Positions 29,208 to 39,265 of a stretch of DNA of 64,000 bases are shown one piece after another. The translations under genes and the position numbers were made by a program. Under the pieces are notes generated by a model. It had not been told where the DNA came from and searched no databases. It was given only the letters and a program-made list of their open reading frames with translations. The DNA is taken from assembly GCA_002368155.1 (NCBI GenBank), contig AP018180.1:3474719-3538718 (forward strand). Reading direction: 5' to 3'. The stretch comes from Nostoc carneum NIES-2107 (GTDB lineage Bacteria > Cyanobacteriota > Cyanobacteriia > Cyanobacteriales > Nostocaceae). The first letter of the stretch is position 1; each line of letters starts with the position of its first letter.

Positions 29208-30026
29208 CTAAACCAGCACAGCCATTCCTGGATAACGCACCGGGATTTTCATTGCATTGTGAATTTGATTAGCTAACGAAGCTAAGACTTTTGTGCTGAC
29301 ACATCTGAGATTTTGAACGAGGTAAGGCGCGGGTTGGAGAATATCGTTACCGCGTGCGTCTAATTGGCGTACCAAAACACGGGGACGGGCAGGAATATTG
29401 AGTTGGACTTCATCCGGTTGCAAAATATGAAGGATTTGGATGTAATCCATAATCCTTTCTGGTGTCCAAGGAGACAAGACCATTGTTTGAATAGCCAAAT
29501 GTCCTGAATATTCCTGACGAAATTGCTCGATTCCTGCCACAAGGCTTGGTAGATTAATTGTCTCTACACAACGATTGACTTGCTGCAATTGATTTGACGA
29601 AATGGCATCTAGTTTTGCAGCGACTGTATCTGCCATGATCAAATCCCTACGCACTTGGGGATCGGATAGCAAGGTGCTATTAGTCAAAACCACTGTGGGC
29701 TTTTTGGTAATTCTTTTGACAACACCGATAATTTTCTCTAAATTCAGGGCTAGTGTGGGTTCACCACTACCACTGAGGGTGACTGTATCTACATGATCTA
29801 GTGATACAGTCTGCAGCTCATCAATAATTTGAGATGTTGGGACAAAAATTTGGCGTTCAGTCGTCATGGCTTCAATTTTTCCCAACTGGCAGTAGATGCA
29901 GTGAAAGGAACAGGTAGATTGTGAACCAATAGGATCGATGCCAAGCGATCGCCCAAATCTCCATGATTCTACTGGGCCATAGACAGAAGCACAGGAAGGA
30001 TATTGTTTATATGCTGTAGCACTCAT
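29208..30026 (-). CDS. Radical-SAM protein (COG0731 type)
   Basis: 272 residues. The cluster motif is CSFHCIYC (CxxxCxxC) at about residues 39-46, preceded by SLGIDPIGSQS. VTLSGSGEPTLALNL is the SAM-binding block. AAKLDAISSNQLQQVNR and RPRVLVRQLD are further family blocks of COG0731, a group related to the wyosine-tRNA enzyme TYW1 but usually of unknown substrate in bacteria. The ATG has GAAGGAG six bases upstream. It lies next to the NrdG-like gene, and both may act on related radical chemistry, which is inference. Confidence 0.82.
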   Translation of the reverse strand: MSATAYKQYPSCASVYGPVESWRFGRSLGIDPIGSQSTCSFHCIYCQLGKIEAMTTERQIFVPTSQIIDELQTVSLDHVDTVTLSGSGEPTLALNLEKIIGVVKRITKKPTVVLTNSTLLSDPQVRRDLIMADTVAAKLDAISSNQLQQVNRCVETINLPSLVAGIEQFRQEYSGHLAIQTMVLSPWTPERIMDYIQILHILQPDEVQLNIPARPRVLVRQLDARGNDILQPAPYLVQNLRCVSTKVLASLANQIHNAMKIPVRYPGMAVLV

Positions 30027-30193
30027 ACTTGCTCCTTCATAAAATCAAACATACACTGGTATCAAAAATCAATCTAAAAATTTGGATTTAACACAAATTT
30101 AAACCTAGAAGTTGAGGAACTTGTGAGGTTAGCTCAAAAGGATAAAGGATGAAGGTTGAACAAAATTAATTCTTTGACTCTTGACTCTTGTAC

Positions 30194-30213
30194 AGACGCG
30201 ATTAATCGCGTCT
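30194..30213. repeat. AGACGCGAT palindrome, copy 4
   Basis: AGACGCGATTAATCGCGTCT, identical to copy 1, including the preceding TAC. It lies 41 bases before the start of the giant histidine kinase gene and could sit in its leader. Confidence 0.85.
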
Positions 30214-30254
30214 CTCCAACTCTTGACTCTTTGAAATCAAATTAAAAAATCAAT

Positions 30255-33200
30255 ATGGCAATTAATATTCAGGAAATCAAAATTTTGGTGGTTGAAGATC
30301 AGCCAGAAGATTTAGAATTTTTAGCAGATATTCTTTGCTGTCAAGGGTATCAAGTTAAAAGCGTCAATTCGGGAAAACTCGCAATTAGTCAGGTAAATGC
30401 TTTTAAACCCGATTTAATTCTGTTAGATTTGCTCATGCCAGAGATGGATGGATATGAACTTTGGCAATATCTGTTATATGAAAAGACTACACAAAATATC
30501 CCGATAATTTTCCTGAGCTATCCAGAGGAATTCTTTAAAAAATTTAAATCCTATGAAATAGGTACTGTTGATTATATTGCTAAACCCTTACACTTAGAAG
30601 ATGTTGTCTTACGGGTCAAGAATCAACTTTCTCTTGAAGACCTCAAACAACGATTAACAGCTAAAAATCCTCATTTATTAGCAGAAAGGCAGAATTTACA
30701 GCACAGCAACATATATATAGATGCAATGTTGCATAGTGCTAAAGTAGGCATTTGTCTGACTGATGAAAATGGATATTTTTTAGAGGTAAATCCTACATAC
30801 TGTCAAATGTATGGATTTACCAGTGAAGAACTAATTGGTCAGCAATTTACCCTACATTATGCGAATTTAACAGCTGTTGCTAAATTTAATTTAATTCAGC
30901 AATATAAAAATTTTATTGTTAATGCAACTCAGTCAGAAAAAAGAGAATTTATTATTACCCGTAAAGATGGTTCGCGCTTACCTGTAGAAATGACTCAGGT
31001 AATTGGGCAACAGGATGATGGTAAATATTTTGTAGTCACCACACTCATAGATATCAGCGATCGCCAAGTTGCACAAGCTACCCAAAAATCTCGCGAACGC
31101 TATTTAGAAGCTTTGCTAGAAATTCGACGCAAATTATCTACTTTCGATGGCAATAAGCAATACTACGGCGAAATTGTGCAAATTTTGGGGATAGCCGCAA
31201 AAGTTAGTCGTGTATATATTTTTGAAAATCATCATACAGCCGGAGGCGGTTTAGTGATGAGCCAATGTGCGGAATGGTGTGCGCCAGGAATTCAGCCAAA
31301 AAATCATAACCCTGCGCTACAAAGCGTTGCTTATGATAAGTCGTTTCCACGTTGGGCTACCTTATTATCACAAGGCGAAATGATTTCCGACATTGTGGCG
31401 GAATGTCCGGAGTTAGAACGGGAGATTTTAGCTAGTCAGGGAGTTTTATCAATTCTGATTCTCCCGATTTTTGTCAAAGGTGCGTTTTTTGGTTTCATTG
31501 GCTTTGATAACTGTGTCGCCGCCCGTTTTTGGGAAAATGCGGAAGTCTCACTTTTACAAGCCACCACTGCAGCTATTGCTGTTGCTCATGAGCGCGCTCA
31601 AATATTAGAAACAGAAAAACAAGCACGTGCAGAATTAGAAAAGCAAAATCGCCAACTCCAGCAGCAAATTCGTATCAGCGAAGCTTCGCGGAAGGCGCGT
31701 CTGTTTGCTCTTAAAGCCAGTGAAGGTAAATATCGTCACCTAGTTGAGACTTCCCAAGATATCATTTGGTCTGTGGATATAGAAGGATTAATTACTTTTA
31801 TTAATCCGGCGGTGAGAAAGTTATATGGTTACGAACCCCAAGATATGATTGGGCGGGCGTTTACTGATTTTATTCTACCTAGCCAAGTTACTCAGATGCA
31901 GGAAGTGTTTCTGCGTCTTCTCAATGGCGAGTCAATTTTTCAGTATGAAATTACCTGTACTACGAGAGATGGTAGCATCCTGTATCTGACAATCAATGCG
32001 ATCGCTTTACATAATGATGAGGGCGAAGTTGTTGGCATTACTGGTACAGCTAGTAATATTACGCAGCGCAAACGCGCCGAACAAGCATTACAAGCCAGTG
32101 CGATTAAGCTGCGTCAGCATAATTTAGTACTTACAGAACTCGCTACCAATCAGGTGCTTTATCAAGGCGACTTCAAAGCAGCTGTGAGTCTGATTACAGA
32201 AGTAGGGGCAAAAAATATTGCGGTGGAACGAGCTAGTGTTTGGCTATATGCAGAAAACGAGACAATTTTGCAGTGCATAGATTTATTTGAGCAAAGCCAA
32301 GATCAACATAGCGAAGGTGTTTCCCTAGTCACCGCAGATTATCCGGCTTATTTCCAAGCTTTGCATCAAAACCAACTAATTGTCGCCCATGATGCCTGCA
32401 CCGATCCTCGCACTAAAGAGTTCTTGGAGTCTTACTTGACTCCCTTAAACATTACTTCCATGCTAGATACACCCATCCGGCTAGGGGGAAAAACTGTCGG
32501 TGTTTTATGCTTGGAATCTGTATTAATTGCTCATCATTGGACACAAGAAGACCAAAATTTTGCCCGTTCTTTGGGAAATTTAGTCTCTTTAGCCCTAGAA
32601 GCAAGAGAACGCCGACGTGCTGAAACCGCACGCCGCATTTCCGAAGAAAAGTTAGGTTCGGCTTTTCGCTCATCTCCTGACCCGATTAGCCTCAGTATTA
32701 TTCCGGAGATGCGCTATATCGAAGTTAACGATAGCTTTTGTTCATTTTTTGGTTATTCCCATGCTCAAGTCATTGGGTATACTAACCAAGAATTGCAGAT
32801 TTGGGTCAATCCAGAAGAATATGCTTATCTGCAGCAAATTTTGCGCCAAACAAAAGCAATTCGTAACCATGAAGTTGATGTCCGTACAGCTACAGGCGAA
32901 GTGAAAACTACCTTGTTCAGCGCGGAAATGATTGAAATTGATGGGCAACAATACATACTGGGTACAGCTAAAGATATCACTGAGCGCAAGCAAGCTGAAA
33001 ACGAAAGCCGTTTATTGCTGTTAACTACCCAAGCAATAACTCGCGCCATTGATGTAAACACAGCTTTAGTGGTGATTCTGCGCTTAATTTGCCAAAATAT
33101 CGCCTGGGATTTTGGCGAAGCTTGGATACCAAGCGATGATGGCAAAATTTTAGAACATACTCTCAGTTGGTACGGTGAAGATAGCAGCTTAGAAGAATTT

Positions 33201-36200
33201 GGGTTAGAAAGTAAAACTATTAGCTTAAATCTGGGCGAAGATTTGCCAGGGCGAGTTTGGCAACAGAAACAACCAGAATGGTTGGAAGATGTGTCTCGTG
33301 TCACACAGCCTATTTTTTTGCGATCGCCACAAGCAGCTAGGGTAGGATTAAAAGCTGTATTTGGTGTGCCAATTGTAGCTGGTAACAAGGTTTTGGCGAT
33401 TTTGGCATTTTTCAAAAGCAGCCCGGTACAAGTTGATAAGCGGTTGCTATTGCTAGTATCTGCGGTTGCTGCCCAGCTAGGAGGATTAATTCAGCGAAAA
33501 TTGGTAGAAGCAGCCCATAGAAAGAGCGAAGAACGTTTGCAATTAGCACTAGAAGCCAGCGATTTGGGATTATGGGATTGGAATCTCACCAGTAACAAAA
33601 TTTATCGTGACTGGCGCTGGAAGAAAATGCTGGGCTATGAAGAACATGAAATTGAAGATAATGTCCAAGCTTTTGAACAATTAGTCCATCCCGAAGATTT
33701 ATCTTTAGTTAACGCAGTTTTAGCGCAGCATTTGCAAGGTGTCAGCCCAATCTATGAAGTAGAATTTCGGATGCGCTGCGCTTCAGGTACTTGGAAGTGG
33801 ATTCAAACTCGCGGGCAGATTTTTGAGCGTGACGAACAGGGTGTACCACTGCGAATGACAGGTACAAACAAAGACATCACTGAACGCAAAGCCTTAGAAA
33901 AAGAAATCGCCCTGAGAGAAGCGCGCCTCAATGCCTTTTTCTCTGGTGCGCCTGTGGGAATGAGTATTTTAAATAATCAACTGCGGTTTGTGCAAATCAA
34001 CGAATTACAGGCAGATATTAATGGATATCCCCAAACAGACCACATTGGTAAGACTATTCAGCAAATTATTCCCCATATTGCCCCTGTGGTCACTCCATAT
34101 TACGAGCAGGTACTATCAACTGGGAAACCAATTCTCAACATAGAAGTCAGCAGCCCTGCACCCAAGCAACCAGATACGGTACGTCACTTTTTAATTTCCT
34201 ATTTTCCCATTCCTGGTGAAGACGATCGCCCTTCTGGTGTGGGTACAGTCATGGTAGAAATTAGCGATCGCAAATATGCAGAGCAAAAACTGCGTTTAGC
34301 TAACGAACGCTTACAATATCTCCTGACTTCTAGCCCAGTGGTGATTTATAGCTGCAAAACCTCTGGGGATTTTGGCACTACTTTTATGAGTGAGAACGTG
34401 AAGAAAATGCTCGGCTATGAAGCGCGAGAATTTCTCCAAGATTCGAGTTTCTGGTTGCGCCACGTCCACCCAGAAGATGTGGAATCTATTTTGAAAAAGT
34501 TTTCTGAGCTGTTTGAGCAGGAGTATCGGTCTTACGAATACCGCTTTTTACACGCTGACGGGACTTACCATTGGATATACGAGCAAGTGCGGTTAATCCG
34601 CGATGAGGCGGGAAACCCAATCGAGTGTGTGGGTTATTTAGCAGATGTCAATGTGCGGAAGTTAGCAGAATTAGGTTTACAAGCCAGTCAACAACGATAT
34701 CAACTGTTAGCAGAAGCCTCACCAGCTTGTATTTTCCATACTGATGTAGATGGCAATGTTTTATATTTTAATCAACGCTGGAGTGAAATTACTGGGCTTT
34801 CCTTAGTCGAGTCTCTGGGTAGAGCTTGGGTAAAAGCGATCCATCCAGATGATTATGATGCCGTTTTGTTGAGTTGGGATGTATCTAGGGCAAACAAAAG
34901 TCCCTATAAAATGGAACATCGCTTTCTCAGCCCTGATGGTAGGATTGTCTGGGTAATTTGTCAGGCATTGCCAGAAATCGGCGAAGATGGCGAAATTAAG
35001 GGCTATATCGGCACAGTTACAGATATTACCGAGCGCAAGCTAGCAGAAGAAGCCTTACAGGAAAGTGCCGAACGGGAAAGAGCGATCGCCCAAGTGATTC
35101 AAAGGATGCGCCAAACCTTAGATTTAGACATGATTTTCGCCGCTACCACCCAAGAACTACGACAAGTACTAGACTGCGATCGCGTTGTGGTTTACCGTTT
35201 CCATCCCGATTGGACTGGTGAATTTGTCTCTGAATCGGTAGGATTTGGTTGGTCTTCGCTCATAGAAGCACAAAAAAATGACCCTTCTCTCACCGAAGGC
35301 GCTTTAGCAGAAGGGCGTTGCATCTGGCAAATGTTGGAGAGTCTGCAGCAGGTGCGAGATTCAGATCTGAACACTATCCCAGAGATTGAGTATACCCAAG
35401 TTGCCAATTTTCGCTATGTTGCAGACATTGACAAAGTCAAATTTCAACCCAATTACATCAACTTTTTAAAGCGCCTGCAAGCTAAAGCTTATATTACTGT
35501 GCCTATTTTATGTGGCAATGAAGTGTGGGGATTATTAGCTAGTTACCAAAATTCTGGCCCCCGCCAATGGAAAACAGAAGAAATAAACATCGTCGTCCAA
35601 ATTGGTAATCAGCTAGGAGTTGCTTTACAGCAAGCGCAATTGCTGGCTCAAACTCAAAGTCAGTCACAAGCATTACAAGCAGCTGCGATCGCAGCTGATG
35701 CGGCTAATCGGGCTAAGAGTGAATTTCTGGCGAACATGAGCCATGAATTGCGAACACCACTCAACGCCATTCTTGGTTTCACCCAAATTATGAGCCGGGA
35801 AAATACCTTATCCAGCGAACATCAGCAGCACTTAGCAATTATTAATCGTGCTGGTGAGCATCTGTTGAATTTAATCAATGACATTTTAGAAATGTCCAAA
35901 ATTGAAGCTGGTAGAACTACTTTGAATGTTACAAGCTTTGATTTAATTCATTTATTAAAAAGCTTGGAAGATATGTTGCACTTCCGGGCTGCTGCTAAGA
36001 ACTTACAGTTGCTATTTGAATATGCTGATGAGCTTCCCCAATATGTGCAAACTGATGAAAGTAAATTACTGCAAGTTCTGCTCAATCTTTTAGGAAATGC
36101 TATTAAGTTTACTCATCAAGGTAGCGTCATACTGCGGGTAACATCGCAGCAAGCAGAGCAAAATCAATCTCATCTCACTCAAATTTTATTTGAAGTTCAA

Positions 36201-37199
36201 GATACTGGCCCTGGCATTGCACCCCAAGAAATTGATTTATTATTTGAAGCCTTTGGACAAACTGAAACTGGCAGAAAATCGCAACAGGGAACAGGACTAG
36301 GTTTAGCCATTAGCCGCAAATATGTACAACTAATGGGTGGAGATATTAGCGTTAGTAGTACTTTAGGTGAAGGGAGTAAATTTACTTTTGATATTCAAAT
36401 TAACCTCGCTTCAGCTAGGGACATTCATCTCCAACCAACTAAAACCCCTGTTATTGGTTTAGCACCTCATCAAGAACAATATCGCATCCTAGTAGTTGAT
36501 GATGCTAGAGAAAGTCGTTTATTGATAGTCGAGCTATTAACATTTATCGGTTTTGAGGTGCAAGAAGCTACTAATGGTAAAGAAGCGATCGCTCAATGGC
36601 AAGAATGGCAACCACACCTCATTTTTATGGATATGCGGATGCCAATTATGGATGGTTATGAAGCTACAAAATTTATTAAAGCTTCCGAAAGCAAACTTTC
36701 CATACCTCAGCGCCGCACTATCATTATTGCCTTAACTGCCAATGCTTTTGAAGAACAGCGTGCCGCCATGATCAAAGCTGGCTGTGATGACTTAATCAAT
36801 AAACCCTTCCGCGAAGAAATCTTACTAGAAAAGCTGAGTACTTATTTAGGAGTCAAATATCTTTACCAGCAAGACAGCAATCAATTAGTCAAGGCGAACC
36901 TTAATAAAAAAGAACAAATTCTCACTTCTACCGAATTACTGCCTTTGTTATCGCAAATGTCACCGGAATGGCTCACCCAGCTCTACCATGCGGCGGCTCA
37001 GTGCAGCGATGGTATGATTTTAGACTTGCTTGAGCAGATTTCCACAGAAAATGCTGTTTTAAAAACCTTTTTAACTGATTTAGCAGATAACTTTCAATTT
37101 GAAAAAATTATGGAACTCACAGAGCAACCAGATATTTTGAGGCAGGGGGGCAGGGAGCAGGTGAGCCAGCGCGGTCTTGGGGGTTCCCCCCATGAGTGA
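30255..37199 (+). CDS. Giant hybrid sensor histidine kinase
   Basis: 2314 residues. Order by eye: receiver (D58 in LILLDLLMPEMDG), PAS at about 155-270, GAF at about 290-450, PAS at about 495-615, GAF at about 640-790, PAS at about 800-915, GAF at about 930-1085, PAS domains in series at about 1095-1600, a phytochrome-like GAF at about 1610-1800, the kinase core with H1830 in NMSHELRTPLNA, G boxes DTGPGI and GTGLGLAI, and a C-terminal receiver (D2126 in IFMDMRMPIMDG). The phytochrome-like GAF (DRVVVYRFHPDWTGEF) has NY where chromophore-binding relatives have CH, so it probably holds no bilin. No membrane segment is visible. The last ~20 residues come from an intergenic repeat. Signals and partner are unknown. 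Confidence 0.95.
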   Translation: MAINIQEIKILVVEDQPEDLEFLADILCCQGYQVKSVNSGKLAISQVNAFKPDLILLDLLMPEMDGYELWQYLLYEKTTQNIPIIFLSYPEEFFKKFKSYEIGTVDYIAKPLHLEDVVLRVKNQLSLEDLKQRLTAKNPHLLAERQNLQHSNIYIDAMLHSAKVGICLTDENGYFLEVNPTYCQMYGFTSEELIGQQFTLHYANLTAVAKFNLIQQYKNFIVNATQSEKREFIITRKDGSRLPVEMTQVIGQQDDGKYFVVTTLIDISDRQVAQATQKSRERYLEALLEIRRKLSTFDGNKQYYGEIVQILGIAAKVSRVYIFENHHTAGGGLVMSQCAEWCAPGIQPKNHNPALQSVAYDKSFPRWATLLSQGEMISDIVAECPELEREILASQGVLSILILPIFVKGAFFGFIGFDNCVAARFWENAEVSLLQATTAAIAVAHERAQILETEKQARAELEKQNRQLQQQIRISEASRKARLFALKASEGKYRHLVETSQDIIWSVDIEGLITFINPAVRKLYGYEPQDMIGRAFTDFILPSQVTQMQEVFLRLLNGESIFQYEITCTTRDGSILYLTINAIALHNDEGEVVGITGTASNITQRKRAEQALQASAIKLRQHNLVLTELATNQVLYQGDFKAAVSLITEVGAKNIAVERASVWLYAENETILQCIDLFEQSQDQHSEGVSLVTADYPAYFQALHQNQLIVAHDACTDPRTKEFLESYLTPLNITSMLDTPIRLGGKTVGVLCLESVLIAHHWTQEDQNFARSLGNLVSLALEARERRRAETARRISEEKLGSAFRSSPDPISLSIIPEMRYIEVNDSFCSFFGYSHAQVIGYTNQELQIWVNPEEYAYLQQILRQTKAIRNHEVDVRTATGEVKTTLFSAEMIEIDGQQYILGTAKDITERKQAENESRLLLLTTQAITRAIDVNTALVVILRLICQNIAWDFGEAWIPSDDGKILEHTLSWYGEDSSLEEFGLESKTISLNLGEDLPGRVWQQKQPEWLEDVSRVTQPIFLRSPQAARVGLKAVFGVPIVAGNKVLAILAFFKSSPVQVDKRLLLLVSAVAAQLGGLIQRKLVEAAHRKSEERLQLALEASDLGLWDWNLTSNKIYRDWRWKKMLGYEEHEIEDNVQAFEQLVHPEDLSLVNAVLAQHLQGVSPIYEVEFRMRCASGTWKWIQTRGQIFERDEQGVPLRMTGTNKDITERKALEKEIALREARLNAFFSGAPVGMSILNNQLRFVQINELQADINGYPQTDHIGKTIQQIIPHIAPVVTPYYEQVLSTGKPILNIEVSSPAPKQPDTVRHFLISYFPIPGEDDRPSGVGTVMVEISDRKYAEQKLRLANERLQYLLTSSPVVIYSCKTSGDFGTTFMSENVKKMLGYEAREFLQDSSFWLRHVHPEDVESILKKFSELFEQEYRSYEYRFLHADGTYHWIYEQVRLIRDEAGNPIECVGYLADVNVRKLAELGLQASQQRYQLLAEASPACIFHTDVDGNVLYFNQRWSEITGLSLVESLGRAWVKAIHPDDYDAVLLSWDVSRANKSPYKMEHRFLSPDGRIVWVICQALPEIGEDGEIKGYIGTVTDITERKLAEEALQESAERERAIAQVIQRMRQTLDLDMIFAATTQELRQVLDCDRVVVYRFHPDWTGEFVSESVGFGWSSLIEAQKNDPSLTEGALAEGRCIWQMLESLQQVRDSDLNTIPEIEYTQVANFRYVADIDKVKFQPNYINFLKRLQAKAYITVPILCGNEVWGLLASYQNSGPRQWKTEEINIVVQIGNQLGVALQQAQLLAQTQSQSQALQAAAIAADAANRAKSEFLANMSHELRTPLNAILGFTQIMSRENTLSSEHQQHLAIINRAGEHLLNLINDILEMSKIEAGRTTLNVTSFDLIHLLKSLEDMLHFRAAAKNLQLLFEYADELPQYVQTDESKLLQVLLNLLGNAIKFTHQGSVILRVTSQQAEQNQSHLTQILFEVQDTGPGIAPQEIDLLFEAFGQTETGRKSQQGTGLGLAISRKYVQLMGGDISVSSTLGEGSKFTFDIQINLASARDIHLQPTKTPVIGLAPHQEQYRILVVDDARESRLLIVELLTFIGFEVQEATNGKEAIAQWQEWQPHLIFMDMRMPIMDGYEATKFIKASESKLSIPQRRTIIIALTANAFEEQRAAMIKAGCDDLINKPFREEILLEKLSTYLGVKYLYQQDSNQLVKANLNKKEQILTSTELLPLLSQMSPEWLTQLYHAAAQCSDGMILDLLEQISTENAVLKTFLTDLADNFQFEKIMELTEQPDILRQGGREQVSQRGLGGSPHE

Positions 37200-37437
37200 C
37201 TGGCGAATCCGAAGGAGAGCAGGAGGAAAATAAATTACCAATGCCCAATGCCCAATGCCCCGTGCCCAACACAATTTTTACCCCCTCCCCAAGTATGAAA
37301 ATCTACCCGCCTTATTCTCTACTTGAAATTTAAAAATCCCTGAAAACTATTTGTCTAGGTACTATTGCCAAATTTTTATAAGCAGATATACTGAATATAT
37401 AGAGACTCAAAAAAACTCTCGCATCTACAAAAAAGTG

Positions 37438-37471
37438 AGAAGCTAGCTACAAGATATAGCAGCTAGCTTCT
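37438..37471. terminator. Hairpin downstream of the histidine kinase
   Basis: AGAAGCTAGCT and AGCTAGCTTCT are perfect complements around a 12-base loop. No T-run follows directly (a TTTTTT occurs 15 bases later), so termination is only possible, not certain. Confidence 0.45.
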
Positions 37472-37533
37472 AAGGGTATCTACTGTTTTTTGTCTTCAGC
37501 CGCTTACTGCTCCAGTTCTCATACTAAGTTTGT

Positions 37534-37579
37534 CATTTTTTTTTGTCAAGCTGTCATTTAATTAAGACAAAAAAAAATG
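37534..37579. promoter_or_regulatory. Long inverted repeat upstream of the regulator/PAS pair
   Basis: CATTTTTTTTTGTC and GACAAAAAAAAATG are perfect 14-base complements, 18 bases apart, ending 63 bases before the regulator start. Extra TGTC/GACA words lie around and between the arms (TTTGTCA, CTGTCATT, ATGTCTTG, AAAGACAAG). A dimeric repressor binding the TGTC words, possibly the product of the next gene, is a plausible but untested reading. Confidence 0.5.
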
Positions 37580-37642
37580 TCTTGCATTTGTGACTTCATG
37601 AGAGAAAATAAAAGACAAGCGTAATATTCAGGATTTCGGTAT

Positions 37643-38098
37643 ATGACTGACAGAAGGCGTTCTGATGATTACAAGCAAATCAGCGGCTATATTCCCCTAG
37701 ATTTAGCGCTGGAGTTCAAGAGCATCTGTGCTCGTTTGGGTATTTCCCAAAGCGATGCGATCGAAGAGATGACCCATGAGTGGATAGCCCAAAAAACGGG
37801 TTCTCGCTCGAACAGTTCTCGAAATGCTGCTCCCAAAACCATTGCTGATTTAGTGCGAACCAATATGACAGAACTGAAACGCTGTGGAATAAAAAACTTA
37901 TCAGCGTTAGGCAAGGGTGAAGTTTTACCTACACCAGGAGACTTTGCAATTATCACATCGGCTTTAGCCATCCCGGAGGAGGAAAGAGTAAAGATTTGGG
38001 AAGAAACTTTTAAATTGTCCGTATATCAAGATACTAGGGGTGTAAAAGTGTATAGAGATTCTGGAGGTGTCAAAGAAGATGAGTGTGAGTATTCTTAG
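37643..38098 (+). CDS. Small putative DNA-binding protein
   Basis: 151 residues, not assigned to a named family. The N-terminal half (about 10-48) reads YKQISGYIPLDLALEFKSICARLGISQSDAIEEMTHEWI, a strand followed by two helices as in ribbon-helix-helix or plasmid-partition accessory proteins. A Ser/Asn-rich linker follows (SRSNSSRN). The second half (about 64-110) is helical with LVRTNMTELKRCGIKNLSALGKGEV, reminiscent of a helix-turn-helix. Its last 20 bases overlap the next gene, so the two are translationally coupled. The inverted repeat 63 bases upstream suggests autoregulation. The pair has no other recognisable neighbours. Confidence 0.65.
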   Translation: MTDRRRSDDYKQISGYIPLDLALEFKSICARLGISQSDAIEEMTHEWIAQKTGSRSNSSRNAAPKTIADLVRTNMTELKRCGIKNLSALGKGEVLPTPGDFAIITSALAIPEEERVKIWEETFKLSVYQDTRGVKVYRDSGGVKEDECEYS

Positions 38099-38759
38099 AA
38101 TCCTCAACTTGCCGGGATGGAATTATAAAATGTCTTATGAAGGAGTTTCAATTGTTGCTCCTACTAAGCGTGATGCTACGCAGCTTGCTCAAAGCTACGG
38201 AGACGCTCTCAGTGAAACTGCATACAGAATTAATGGGAAAGTGCGGATTCGCTGGCGAGGTTGTAAGAACCCAATTGAATTTTTTGGGTGGATGGCGACG
38301 CAAGAACCGCCAACATCCGCAGAAACTGCGGAACGGATATTACAATATCAAGGTTCTGTGTTTTGTAGCCAGTTGCAAATACCGTCAGAATTGTTGTACC
38401 GCATGGTAGCTGCTGCAGAAAATGAGCGTCCTGTGAGTATTGTTAGACAAGATACTCGCAAGCAAATCATTGTCAATCAGCCAATGGCTGAGATGCTAGA
38501 GACACCACCAGAAATTGCGACTCAGAGGGTAATGACCCAATTTTGGCTACCTGAGGATTTAGCAGAACTGGAACAAAGGTTACATAATGATCGCCAGTTC
38601 ACCTGGACATATTCTGCGGGATTGAATGAGCGCGCTTGGGCGATACTCACCACTCAATTCGAGGCTTTTGAGGTTGATGGTATTTGGTATAGACAGGGAA
38701 CCTGTTTATCAACGCCTCAACTTGTGCCGATTCCACCAGGAGTATTGGAACAGGCTTAA
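38079..38759 (+). CDS. PAS-like protein coupled to the upstream regulator
   Basis: 226 residues from ATG; GGAGG lies 11 bases upstream, at the far end of the usual distance, and a GTG at 38067 is a less likely start. The N-terminal part (about 1-70, ILNLPGWNYKMSYEGVSIVAPTKRDATQLAQSYGDAL) is of unknown type. The C-terminal part (about 105-200) resembles a PAS fold: PVSIVRQDTRKQIIVNQPMAEMLETPPEI, then WLPEDLAELEQRLHNDRQFTWTYSAGLNERAW and FEAFEVDGIWYRQGTCLSTP. The overlap with the regulator gene suggests the two act together, the PAS-like partner perhaps sensing a ligand. That pairing is inference. Confidence 0.65.
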   Translation: MSVSILRILNLPGWNYKMSYEGVSIVAPTKRDATQLAQSYGDALSETAYRINGKVRIRWRGCKNPIEFFGWMATQEPPTSAETAERILQYQGSVFCSQLQIPSELLYRMVAAAENERPVSIVRQDTRKQIIVNQPMAEMLETPPEIATQRVMTQFWLPEDLAELEQRLHNDRQFTWTYSAGLNERAWAILTTQFEAFEVDGIWYRQGTCLSTPQLVPIPPGVLEQA

Positions 38760-39265
38760 ATAAATAATTTGACTCCTTCAAGAATTTAAAAATCATCAGG
38801 TGCGTCCTTTTTTGTGCAATTTCAGGGTGCGCTCCTTCAAAATTTGGAATTTTAGATTTTGCGTACTCCTGCGGAGAAGCAAGCTACGCGTAGCTTGTCG
38901 TTGGCGCAGCATCTCGTAGAGAAGACAAAAGTTGCAAGGAGGGTTTCCCTACGTAGCAAACTTTTCAAGAAGGATTTTGGATGAAAAATTTGGAAATTAA
39001 ATAATACAAAATTTAATCAAGAATTCCTGCAATTATTCTCAAGTGATTGAGAGTTTGAACTAGAATTTCCTCTTTGTCTGTTATTACTCATCGTTCGCGT
39101 AATAGATTCTGAAAATAAAGAATTCATCAAAATGGTTAAAAGGCTTATAACAAAAGGATTAATCGCATCAAACTTTTATCCATATACCCTTTATAGGCGT
39201 GGTTAGTCCACAGTGCGATGATGGTGCGATCGCACCGATACATTCAGATTCCTACTAGACCCGTC
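38760..39265. other. Gene-free region with dispersed repeats
   Basis: It contains a GTGCGTCC/GTGCGCTCC pair near 38800-38835, and at 38870-38960 a common Nostoc-type repeat (CTCCTGCGGAGAAGC, CTACGCGTAGCTTG, GGCGCAGCATCTCG). The remainder is AT-rich without coding frames. Confidence 0.6.
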
